64,000 nt of DNA, taken from the NCBI GenBank assembly GCA_016293845.1, contig JAEDDH010000012.1, positions 39,495 through 103,494 on the forward strand, written 5' to 3'. The notes under the pieces were generated by a model. The model saw nothing but the letters and a program-made list of their open reading frames with translations, had not been told where the DNA came from and made no database searches. Position 1 is the first letter of the stretch, and each line of letters opens with the position of its first letter. Positions 35,074 through 43,059 of the stretch are shown piece after piece. The translations under genes and the position numbers were made by a program. The stretch comes from Bacteroidales bacterium (lineage in GTDB: Bacteria; Bacteroidota; Bacteroidia; Bacteroidales; UBA3824).

Positions 35074-35460
35074 ATGAAACACTTATTGTATCTAATATTG
35101 TTTTTGATGGTGTCGGCGGCGGCGGCACAGGCGCAGGGGTTTGAAGCCCATCTGGCCAATATCCGTTATTACAACAGCGACTCCTTAGCTTTCCCTATCA
35201 AGGTGAGCGTATGTTTTGATGTGTCGGGCACGCAGCCGCGCAATCTTTCGTTTGTGGCTAAATACGACGACAATATCACTTACAAAGCTCCTGTTAAGGA
35301 ATACGATTCGTGCCATGCCTACTACACGTTTCATTCTCAGTTGAACACCACCACCACATTGATTCTTTTTTTAGAAGATAAACAGGGAACGCGCAGTGCC
35401 ACCTACACTGTCAACGCCCTGCCCACTATACAAAATGTTGTTAATATCACACAACCATGA
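35074..35460 (+). CDS. Exported protein, function unknown
   Basis: Protein of 128 residues with a clear signal peptide (MKHLLYLILFLMVSAAAAQAQG, cleavage after AQA). The mature part has alternating strands and no cysteine pair; it looks like a single beta-sandwich (FEAHLANIRYYN ... YTVNALP). No family is recognised. The next in-frame ATG would truncate the signal peptide, so this start is firm. Its last four bases overlap the DUF4924 gene (ATGA), suggesting coupled translation. Confidence 0.75.
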   Translation: MKHLLYLILFLMVSAAAAQAQGFEAHLANIRYYNSDSLAFPIKVSVCFDVSGTQPRNLSFVAKYDDNITYKAPVKEYDSCHAYYTFHSQLNTTTTLILFLEDKQGTRSATYTVNALPTIQNVVNITQP

Positions 35461-35999
35461 TAATTGCCCATAAAAAACGTAAAGAAAACATTGCAGAGTA
35501 TGTGCTCTATATGTTTCAGGTAGAGGATATGATGCGTGCCTGCCATTGCGATTTTGAAACTGTAAAGCAGCGTATCATATCGCAATACAACCAAACTCCC
35601 GAGGTGATGAAAGATATTGAGTATTGGTACGATAATATTATTGCCCTGATGAAAAACGAGGGCGTGGAGCAGAAGGGGCATCTGCGCGAGGTGCTCAATA
35701 TCATCGACGATATGCACGACCTTCATTTGCGATTGCTCCGTTCGCCGCTTCACCCCGATTACAAGGCTGCATATCAAGATGCCGCTCCCGTAATTGGGCA
35801 GAGTATTCAAAAAACTCAAAGCAACGGCGTATCTGAAATCGAGGTGTGCCTGCAAATGATGTATATGATTCTTTTGCTAAAACTGCAACACAAAGAAATC
35901 TCTGGCGACACTATGTTTGGCGTAAAGAAAATTAGCAAGATGTTGGCAATCCTCAGTGCCAAATACAAGATGTGGGAAGATGATAAAATAGAATTATAA
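35457..35999 (+). CDS. DUF4924 family protein
   Basis: Cytoplasmic, all-helical protein of 180 residues matching DUF4924, a Bacteroidetes-specific family. Typical are the opening IIAHKKRKENIAEYVLYMFQVEDMMRAC and the EVCLQMMYMILLLKLQHKEISGDT helix. It has no signal peptide or known active site. The gene stops one base before the convergent SUMF1-like gene, with no terminator between. Function unknown. Confidence 0.8.
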   Translation: MIIAHKKRKENIAEYVLYMFQVEDMMRACHCDFETVKQRIISQYNQTPEVMKDIEYWYDNIIALMKNEGVEQKGHLREVLNIIDDMHDLHLRLLRSPLHPDYKAAYQDAAPVIGQSIQKTQSNGVSEIEVCLQMMYMILLLKLQHKEISGDTMFGVKKISKMLAILSAKYKMWEDDKIEL

Positions 36000-36000
36000 A

Positions 36001-36801
36001 TTATTTTTTATTTTTTACCACCCTGAATCCGTAATCAAAATTAGATTCCATAGGTTTTGGACCGTCGCGGACGGTAACGGTTGCCATATCGTCAAAATAG
36101 TACCAGCCTCCGCCGCGGATTACACGGAAATCGCCTTTGGATGGGCCTTGTGGGTCGCGCTGTGAGTTAGATGGATATTTTGCATAATAGTCTAAACACC
36201 ATTCCCACGCATTGCCGCTCATATCGTAAATGCCGAGTTCGTTGGGTTTTAGCAGTCCTACTTTTTTGATACCTTTTTCGCCGGTGGTTTCGTCGTACCA
36301 TGCCACTTCGTCGATATCGTTGCTACCTGCATAGCGGTAGTTTTTCGACAGCTGACCGCCTCGAGCTGCGTATTCCCATTGAGCCTCGGTGGGGAGGTCG
36401 TATTTTTCGCCGGTGGTTTCGCTGAGCCATTTGCAGTATGCTTTGGCGTCGAAGTAAGATATATTGACGATAGGGTAGGTGTCGCACCACTGCCATTTGA
36501 TAGCGTGTTCGTGCTCTTCGTACCATTTTGGTGGGGGAGGAGCGGGGAAAGAGTGTCCTGTGGCGTTGCAGAATGCTCGGTATTGTGCCACAGTTACTTC
36601 ATATTTGCCAATGTAAAAGTCGGAGAGACGCACGTCGTGTACGGGCACTTCGTCGCCACCTGAATTAGAACAACCCATCTTAAACTGTCCGCCCTTAACA
36701 AAAATCAAATCGGGCGGGTTAGATGTTTGAGCAAACGACAACTGTTGCCAAGCCGAAGCCAGCAACAGTGCCGATAATGCTATAATCTTTGATATTTTCA
36801 T
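36001..36801 (-). CDS. Secreted SUMF1/FGE-fold protein lacking catalytic cysteines (copy 2)
   Basis: Protein of 266 residues with a signal peptide (start MKISKIIAL, cleaved near SFAQT). The FGE-sulfatase fold is clear: IFVKGGQFKMG, VHDVRLSDFYIGKYEVT, PTEAQWEYAARGG, NELGIYDMSGNAWEWCLD and VIRGGGW. In true formylglycine-generating enzymes two cysteines follow RGGSW; here that stretch reads YYFDDMATVTVRDGP with none. So it should not modify sulfatases and may bind a ligand, as other non-enzymatic members do. ATG at 36801 is chosen over a longer frame overlapping its neighbour. Likely cotranscribed with the copy 35 bases upstream. Confidence 0.88.
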   Translation of the reverse strand: MKISKIIALSALLLASAWQQLSFAQTSNPPDLIFVKGGQFKMGCSNSGGDEVPVHDVRLSDFYIGKYEVTVAQYRAFCNATGHSFPAPPPPKWYEEHEHAIKWQWCDTYPIVNISYFDAKAYCKWLSETTGEKYDLPTEAQWEYAARGGQLSKNYRYAGSNDIDEVAWYDETTGEKGIKKVGLLKPNELGIYDMSGNAWEWCLDYYAKYPSNSQRDPQGPSKGDFRVIRGGGWYYFDDMATVTVRDGPKPMESNFDYGFRVVKNKK

Positions 36802-36836
36802 CCCAAAAGATTTTTTATTACGATGCGTAATAGTTT

Positions 36837-37748
36837 TTACTGAGCGTTGCGAGCCAAACGCATACCGTAGTTGAAGTTGGTGAAAGCGGGCTCTGGACCG
36901 TCGCGACTTGTAAGTGTGGCGTAGTCGGCATTGTAATGCCATCCGCCGCCTCTGATTACGCGCCACGATGAGATGTTGGTGTTAACGGGGTTGTCTTTTT
37001 TGCTCTTAGCGTAAAAGTCTTTTGCATAGAAGTCGGTGCACCATTCCCAAACGTTGCCGCTCATATCGTAGATGCCGAGTTCGTTGGGAGCTTTGGTTCC
37101 CACTTTTTGCGGACCTTTGAGTTTTGATGTTTCGTCAAACCAAGCCACAGTAGCAGGAGTTGCGCTGCCGGCGTAGATGGTGTGTTTAGATTGTTTGCCA
37201 CCACGTGCGGCGTATTCCCATTCGGCTTCGGTGGGCAGGCGGTAGCCGTTTTTGTCGAGGTTGCACTCAATGCCACCGTCTTCGTTTTCAAAGTAAACCT
37301 TTTCAAGACCTTCTTTGTCGCTAAGATAGTTGCAGTATGCTACGGCGTCGTACCACGAAATTTTGTGCATTGGGTAATCGTCTACCCAACCCCACCATTT
37401 TTGAGTAGGCAAGGGGTAGTACTTTTTGGTGTCGGGATGCTCTACAAGCCATGCTGAGTCGGGCTGGGCAGGCATTTTGTGCATACCGCGTTTGCCAGGG
37501 AAATATTTTGCTCCGGCGGCATCGTTGATAAACTGTTTGTATTCCTTAACAGTAACTTCGTACTTGCCTATGTAAAACGAGTTTATTTTTACATCGTGTA
37601 CAGGACGTTCGTCGGCATCGCCTTTGGGTGTAGAAGTGCCGGGGTTGCCCATAGAGAAAATTCCGCCTTCTACTTTTACCATCTGCGGCTGTGCCACAAC
37701 CGTGAGCGACAAACAGATTAGCGCTGTTAAAATTGTAAGTCTATTCAT
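36837..37748 (-). CDS. Secreted SUMF1/FGE-fold protein lacking catalytic cysteines (copy 1)
   Basis: Protein of 303 residues, paralogue of the next gene, with signal peptide MNRLTILTALICLSLTVVAQ. The same landmarks occur: VKVEGGIFSMG, VHDVKINSFYIGKYEVTV, PTEAEWEYAARGGKQSKH, NELGIYDMSGNVWEWCTD and VIRGGGWHYNADYATLTSRDGP, again without the catalytic cysteine pair. It has an extra insert of about 30 residues (YFENEDGGIECNLDKNGY). No sulfatase gene is near. Related gliding proteins (GldJ, GldK) are longer lipoproteins; no lipobox is seen here. Confidence 0.88.
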   Translation of the reverse strand: MNRLTILTALICLSLTVVAQPQMVKVEGGIFSMGNPGTSTPKGDADERPVHDVKINSFYIGKYEVTVKEYKQFINDAAGAKYFPGKRGMHKMPAQPDSAWLVEHPDTKKYYPLPTQKWWGWVDDYPMHKISWYDAVAYCNYLSDKEGLEKVYFENEDGGIECNLDKNGYRLPTEAEWEYAARGGKQSKHTIYAGSATPATVAWFDETSKLKGPQKVGTKAPNELGIYDMSGNVWEWCTDFYAKDFYAKSKKDNPVNTNISSWRVIRGGGWHYNADYATLTSRDGPEPAFTNFNYGMRLARNAQ

Positions 37749-37797
37749 CTTTCTCGTTGTTTTATGTTTGATAATTTTTCGATTAATGATAAGATGT

Positions 37798-37835
37798 TTC
37801 AAGTATTTTTGCTTTTACACCTTTACAAACGTTTG
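37798..37835 (-). promoter_or_regulatory. Possible promoter with palindrome for the SUMF1-like pair
   Basis: Leftward TTTG (37829-37826), 20 bases, then a weak -7 TACTTGAA (37805-37798). The -33 lies in CAAACGTTTG (37826-37835), a perfect 10-bp palindrome that extends imperfectly to 14. Confidence 0.4.
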
Positions 37836-37918
37836 CAATTTTTTATTGTTGCCTTTTTAAACTTTTTTATATTTTGGCTGGGATGCAAGTTTTGTTTTTA
37901 TAGTTGCAACAATCGCAC

Positions 37919-39523
37919 CTATTTGAATATGTTTTTGAGGATTGAGCCTAATAGTCCGCCTCCCGAAGATGATGATTTTTTCTTTGTAGATGAGGTGGAT
38001 TTTTTTGTAGAAGACTTGCCAGTGATGCTTTTTGCCACAGATTTGCCAAGGTCGCGAGCCATTGCTGTGCCGGCGGTGGCTATCAGTGTGCCAATTATTG
38101 TGCGCTTAAAGCTCGACGACGATGATTTTGAGGCTTTGGCTTTTTCTTTTGCTTGTTTAGCCTTTTCTTTTTCTAAGCGGTTTTTTTCTTTCTCTTTTTC
38201 TTCGAGTTCGCGCTGTTTTTCGGCTTCGCGTTCTGCCTCTTCTTGTGCGGCGAGTATTACCTCGTAGGCACTTTCACGGTCGAAGAATTTTTCGTATTCT
38301 TTGATTTTGGCGGGCACCGATGCGCGTATTGCCGAGCGTTCGTAGTCGGATATAGCACCTATCTGACTCAAGGGGAATAGGATTTTCGCCTTTTGCACAA
38401 TTGATGGCGAGCCCGAAGCGTCTAAGAATGATACAAGTGCTTCGCCTGTGCCAAGGTTTGTGATGGCTTCGGTGGTATCAAACGCCGGATTGGCACGGAA
38501 TGTCTGCGCTGCGGCTTTTACTGCCTTTTGATCTTTTGGGGTAAATGCGCGGAGAGCGTGCTGAATGCGGTTGCCAAGCTGTCCGAGAATGTCGTCGGGA
38601 ATATCTGACGGCGATTGTGTGATAAAATATATGCCCACGCCCTTAGAACGTATCAGGCGGATTATCTGCTCCATTTTTTCTACCAAAGCCTTGGATGTGC
38701 CTTCAAACAGCATGTGGGCTTCGTCGAAAAAGAATACGAGTTTGGGTAATTCCATATCGCCTACTTCGGGGAGGCGCGAATATAGCTCGGTCATCATCCA
38801 CAAAAGGAATGTAGAGTAGAGCTTGGGGTGCATCATAAGTTTGTCGGCAGCAAGCACGTTTACCACTCCCAGACCCTTTTCGGTGTCGATGAGGTCTTCA
38901 ATGTCGAAGGCAGGTTCTCCAAAAAACTTGTCGCCCCCTTCGCTTTCGATAGCGAGAATTGCGCGGCTGATAGCACCGAGACTTGCTGTGGAGATGTTGC
39001 CGTAAGATGTGGTGAATTTAGAAGTGTTTTGACCTACAAAGTCGATAATTGTGCGGAGGTCTTTGAGGTCGATTAATAAGAGTTCGTTGTCGTCGGCGAT
39101 TTTGAATATGATGTTGAGCACTCCTGTTTGGGTTTCGTTGAGGTTGAACAAGCGTCCGAGCAACTGAGGACCCATTGCCGAAATAGTGGTGCGCATAGGG
39201 ATGCCTTGTTCACCATACACATCGTAAAAACGTGTTGGGCAGCCGTGAAACTGAGGGTTTTCGATACCAAACTCGGCACAGCGTTTTTCGATAAATCTGC
39301 TCATTTTGCCAGTTTGGGATATTCCTGAGAGGTCGCCTTTCATGTCGGCGGCAAAGCAGGGAACGCCTGCCTGCGAAAAAGTTTCGGCTACAACTTGCAG
39401 GCTGACGGTTTTTCCGGTGCCTGTTGCGCCTGCTATAAGTCCGTGGCGGTTTGCCATCTTGCCTATTATATTGATAGAACCGTCGGCACAGTGCGCTATG
39501 TATAAGTTTTGGTTTGTGTACAT
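37919..39523 (-). CDS. HerA-like ATPase (DUF853)
   Basis: Protein of 534 residues of the DUF853 group of FtsK/HerA-type ATPases. It opens with LYIAHCADGSINIIGKMANRHGLIAGATGTGKTVSLQ (Walker A GATGTGKT), has a Walker B-like LVFFFDEAHMLF, and the family phrase IRLIRSKGVGIYFITQSPSDIPDDILGQLGNRIQHALRAFTPKDQKAV. A coiled-coil, Lys/Glu-rich linker (about 420-470) and a Ser/Gly-rich tail follow. A DNA-translocating role is likely but unproven for this branch. Its -7 promoter element lies 22 bases upstream. Confidence 0.92.
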   Translation of the reverse strand: MYTNQNLYIAHCADGSINIIGKMANRHGLIAGATGTGKTVSLQVVAETFSQAGVPCFAADMKGDLSGISQTGKMSRFIEKRCAEFGIENPQFHGCPTRFYDVYGEQGIPMRTTISAMGPQLLGRLFNLNETQTGVLNIIFKIADDNELLLIDLKDLRTIIDFVGQNTSKFTTSYGNISTASLGAISRAILAIESEGGDKFFGEPAFDIEDLIDTEKGLGVVNVLAADKLMMHPKLYSTFLLWMMTELYSRLPEVGDMELPKLVFFFDEAHMLFEGTSKALVEKMEQIIRLIRSKGVGIYFITQSPSDIPDDILGQLGNRIQHALRAFTPKDQKAVKAAAQTFRANPAFDTTEAITNLGTGEALVSFLDASGSPSIVQKAKILFPLSQIGAISDYERSAIRASVPAKIKEYEKFFDRESAYEVILAAQEEAEREAEKQRELEEKEKEKNRLEKEKAKQAKEKAKASKSSSSSFKRTIIGTLIATAGTAMARDLGKSVAKSITGKSSTKKSTSSTKKKSSSSGGGLLGSILKNIFK

Positions 39524-39544
39524 GGTTTGATGTTTTTATTTTTA

Positions 39545-39552
39545 CAAATGTA
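39545..39552 (-). promoter_or_regulatory. -7 element for the HerA-like gene
   Basis: TACATTTG on the minus strand; no clear -33 partner. Confidence 0.5.
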
Positions 39553-39638
39553 AGAAAATAAATGTAAGATGCGAATGAAATTTGGGAAAAAATCGTTTTT
39601 TGTTTATATTTTTTCGCCGTATAAAAAAGAAAAATGAT

Positions 39639-39983
39639 ATGAAACCGATAAAACTGAGCTTAATAGCTGCTTTTGTATCGCTAATGCTTTCGAGCTGTGC
39701 CACCGAGCGCATAGGCAATATCAATTCGCAACCCTACCGCTATCACGAAACCGCAGTGCAGATAAAGGGACGTGTTACCAACACCACCAACTTGTTTGTA
39801 GTGAAGACTTTCCGTGTGGCAGATAAAACTGGCGATATCACCGTGGTGGCAAGCGAAGACCGTGCCGCCCTGCCCACCGTGGGACAAAAAATAAAGGTGT
39901 GCGGCAAGGTTTACCAAGCTTTTAAACTTGGGTCGCTGCAAAAGATTGTGGTGATAGAGGGCATTGCACCGATAGCAAAATAA
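39639..39983 (+). CDS. OB-fold-like lipoprotein
   Basis: Polypeptide of 114 residues with a lipoprotein leader (MKPIKLSLIAAFVSLMLSSC, lipobox LSSC). The mature domain (VQIKGRVTNTTNLFVVKTFRVADKTGDITVVA ... VGQKIKVCGKVYQ) has the strand order and phrasing of a small OB fold such as those of tRNA-anti/BOF-like proteins. Role unknown. ATG at 39639 is preferred over one 57 bases earlier because it begins the signal peptide. The stop is one base from the stop of the convergent sensor gene. Confidence 0.72.
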   Translation: MKPIKLSLIAAFVSLMLSSCATERIGNINSQPYRYHETAVQIKGRVTNTTNLFVVKTFRVADKTGDITVVASEDRAALPTVGQKIKVCGKVYQAFKLGSLQKIVVIEGIAPIAK

Positions 39984-39984
39984 A

Positions 39985-42900
39985 CTATTTGGTGAGCTCG
40001 ATGATGTAGTTTTCGATTTTGCGCAATCCAAATGTGATGGCGTTGATGTCGAAGTTTTTGATGGCGTGGATAATGCTTGATGCCATCGACGACGCTTTGT
40101 CCATCTGGTGCTGCTGCGCTTTTTCTTTGAATTGTTCGGCAAACTGAAGCAGACTGTCGAACGAGACATTTTTTTTGAGCGTGCGGTATTGGGGGATGAT
40201 GTGCTCTTTGAGCAGGGCAATGAATTGTCGTTTTGATTCGTCTTTCTGCTTTTCTGTCGATGTGGCAGCTATGTCGATAATATCTTTAGCCTCGTCGCTG
40301 TCGGTATTGTAAATGCTAATGTCGTTGATAGTAACGGTGAACGTCGAGCCTTGACCGGGTGTGCTGTCTACCGTGATAGTGCCTTTGAGGTTTTCTACCA
40401 AACGGGCTGTAAGCTCCATTCCCGACGAACGGTTGTAGTTTTCGCCTGCCGCAAACATTGAGTCTGCCACTTGTTTTGAAATACCAACTCCGGTATCTGT
40501 TACGGTGAGTATCAGCGAGGTGCGGTTGTCGGCGGTATTGTTGCAGTCGATATCAACTCTTACGCTACCATTTTCGGTAAATTTGATGGCGTTGCTAACA
40601 AGGTTGAAAAGTATCTGACGAAGTTTTACACCGTCGGCAATGAGCATTTTGGGAATGTCGTGGGCAACTTCGAGAGTATATTTGAGATTTTTTTCTTCGG
40701 CGTTTTGTTTAAAAATATTGTAGATGTCGTCGGCAATGCGGCGCGGGTCGGCAATGCGGGTATAGAGGTTTTTGCCGGTTTCGATACGGGCAAGATTCCA
40801 AATTTCGGTGAGGGTTTCGTGTACCGACACAGCATCTTTGAGAATGCCAGTAGCCTTGGCAGCAGCAGGTTGGGCAATGTTGGCAGAAAGAGCCTCTGCC
40901 GACATAATGATGTTTTCGATAGGTTGCTTGGTGTTTTGGGTCATATTGAGCAGAAGTTCGCTCTTAGCCTTAGACGCCGTGTTGACATCGCCTTCGGAGA
41001 TGTTGCCTGTGTTGCGTATGGCAGGTATATCGCGCAGAGTGAGCAATATAGTATCGTTGTTGTTGTGCACAAAACGGGCTTCGTAATATTTGCCGTCTTT
41101 TTGATACTCCACATATTGCGGGTCTTCGGATTTTTGCGCCTCGTGGTATGCCACAAGCAGCTGCAAAAGGATGTCGGAGTCAAATTTATCACGCATATTG
41201 CGACCCACATATTGTTTTTCGGCTTCGGGGTCGCCCGGAATTTTGGCGTATGTGAAAGTGCCGTTTTTGTCGATGCTGAAAATAGTATCGGGCAGAATAT
41301 TGAGAATCGAAGATTGTTTTTGCGAAAGGATAGATGCGTTTCGCTCGGCAATTTTGCGGTCGGTGATGTCTTCCACAATCATGATTCCGCCCTTTTCTAA
41401 TTCGCGTCCAGTGTTGTAGTGGTAAGGTTTGAGGGTGATGGAAGCGTATACCTTGCCACTTTCAGTGTTGATTTCAAATTCTTGTTTAGAAGTTTTGTTG
41501 CTCTGGCTCGATTGCTCCGACGAAATGTCGAATCCGCGCAAAACCTCTTTGGGTACAACTGAGGTAACATCTTGCCCCGTAATGTTTTTGTTTTTGATAT
41601 TAAAAATCTGAAGGATACGCTCGTTGGCAGTTGTGATTTTAAAATTATCGTTGAACTGCATGATTCCGATAGGCGTTTTGCGGAAAAGCAGACGGTATTT
41701 TTCTTCGCTGTTGCGCAGCTCGGCTTCGGCAAGTTTTCGCTCTTGAATCTCTATCTGCATACGCTGGTTAGAATCGGAGAGCTGTTTGTTGTGGTTGGTT
41801 TTCTCCTTGTAGCGGAAGTAGTAAATCACCACCACAACTATAACAAGCAGAATAACAATGATAAGGAAAAATATGTTTCGGCTGTTTTGTTTGCGCTCAA
41901 GGTTGAATTTGTCGCGCTCTGCCTGATACTGAATGGCTTCGATTTCTTTTTGCTGTTTCTGGCTTTCGAGACTAACCTGAAACTCCGAAAACTGCTCCTT
42001 TTTCTTTTGGTCAAAAATACTGTCGGAAGTTTGAGCGTATCTGTCGCTATAATAGAGAGCTTTTTCAAACATTCCGTGACGTTTGTAATATGTGCGGAGA
42101 ATTTCGCAAGCCTTGTTTTTGATGCGAAGTTCGGATATGCCAATGTTGAGTTCTTCCATCTCGGCATTGTGTAGCACGGCTTCGGCATTGGCACGCGCCT
42201 GATCGTCCATATTTGATTCTATTTGCAAAGCTGCCAAACGTGTGCGAGCCACAAGCGATTCGTGAGGGCGACCGGCTTTTAGATAATGCTCGTAAGCCGA
42301 TTTGAACCAAACTGCGGCTTTGGCGGCGTTGTCGTCGGTGATGTATACGTAGGCGTAAGTCTCCATAGTGTTGGCAAGACCGAGAGTGTCGTGTTTCTTT
42401 TGGTATTCGTCGAGACACGCTTCGAGAATTTCTACTGCACTATCTTGTTGGTTGATAATGGCGTAGGCTTGAGCAATTTTGATATTGGTTTCGAGGATGC
42501 GTTCTTCGGCGTTGAGCTGCTCGTAAAGGTTGCGGGCGGCAATAAGGTTTTTGAGAGCGTCGTCTTCGTCGTTTTTGATGGTGATGTCGCCAAGAAGGGT
42601 TAGGGCAGTGGCTTGAATATTGGGATATTTGTAATTGCGGCATATTTCGATAGCCTTTGAGCAGTATTCTTCGGCAAGGTCGTAAGCCTCTTGAGCATAG
42701 TAGGTGCGGGCGATGTCGATTTGGCAAAGAGCCATCTTGTCGTTGAGGTTGAATTTAGAATATATTTCGTAGGCTTTGAACTGAGCTTCGATGGCAAGGT
42801 AGTAAACGCGAGTTTTGTAGTATCCAAAACCAATATTTTTGTAAGCGGCTGCAATGTTGGCAGAATCGGCAGACTGTTCGGCAATCTGTTTTGCCTGAGC

Positions 42901-43059
42901 AGCAAATTCAAGAGCAACAAAGGGTTCGGTATTGATGTATTCGTTGTATTGTTTGGTTAGAATTTTGTATTGTTCGGCAAGTGAGTCGGATTGAGCCGAA
43001 ACCGTTCCAATGTTTACCGCAAAGGCTATTGCCAATATGTATGCTAATATTTTTTTCAT
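39985..43059 (-). CDS. TPR-PAS sensor protein with degenerate histidine kinase core
   Basis: Protein of 1024 residues. In order: signal peptide (1-22), tetratricopeptide-like repeats (about 30-345), coiled coil, membrane helix (395-415), PAS domain (about 450-570), second PAS (about 580-685), a DHp-like helix pair, a HATPase-type domain, and a C-terminal helical tail of about 100 residues. Where kinases have xHExRTP, this protein has MTQNTKQP, so the phospho-acceptor His is Gln708. The N box (NLVSN, 819-823) and DTGVG (855-859) remain, but the second glycine box is altered to SSGMEL. It probably signals by binding rather than by autophosphorylation. Its ATG overlaps the upstream kinase stop (ATGA). 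Confidence 0.88.
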   Translation of the reverse strand: MKKILAYILAIAFAVNIGTVSAQSDSLAEQYKILTKQYNEYINTEPFVALEFAAQAKQIAEQSADSANIAAAYKNIGFGYYKTRVYYLAIEAQFKAYEIYSKFNLNDKMALCQIDIARTYYAQEAYDLAEEYCSKAIEICRNYKYPNIQATALTLLGDITIKNDEDDALKNLIAARNLYEQLNAEERILETNIKIAQAYAIINQQDSAVEILEACLDEYQKKHDTLGLANTMETYAYVYITDDNAAKAAVWFKSAYEHYLKAGRPHESLVARTRLAALQIESNMDDQARANAEAVLHNAEMEELNIGISELRIKNKACEILRTYYKRHGMFEKALYYSDRYAQTSDSIFDQKKKEQFSEFQVSLESQKQQKEIEAIQYQAERDKFNLERKQNSRNIFFLIIVILLVIVVVVIYYFRYKEKTNHNKQLSDSNQRMQIEIQERKLAEAELRNSEEKYRLLFRKTPIGIMQFNDNFKITTANERILQIFNIKNKNITGQDVTSVVPKEVLRGFDISSEQSSQSNKTSKQEFEINTESGKVYASITLKPYHYNTGRELEKGGIMIVEDITDRKIAERNASILSQKQSSILNILPDTIFSIDKNGTFTYAKIPGDPEAEKQYVGRNMRDKFDSDILLQLLVAYHEAQKSEDPQYVEYQKDGKYYEARFVHNNNDTILLTLRDIPAIRNTGNISEGDVNTASKAKSELLLNMTQNTKQPIENIIMSAEALSANIAQPAAAKATGILKDAVSVHETLTEIWNLARIETGKNLYTRIADPRRIADDIYNIFKQNAEEKNLKYTLEVAHDIPKMLIADGVKLRQILFNLVSNAIKFTENGSVRVDIDCNNTADNRTSLILTVTDTGVGISKQVADSMFAAGENYNRSSGMELTARLVENLKGTITVDSTPGQGSTFTVTINDISIYNTDSDEAKDIIDIAATSTEKQKDESKRQFIALLKEHIIPQYRTLKKNVSFDSLLQFAEQFKEKAQQHQMDKASSMASSIIHAIKNFDINAITFGLRKIENYIIELTK

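Noticed and set aside
40660..41400. Long plus-strand frames opposite the sensor and kinase genes
   Set aside because: Antisense shadows; the minus-strand proteins have complete domains.
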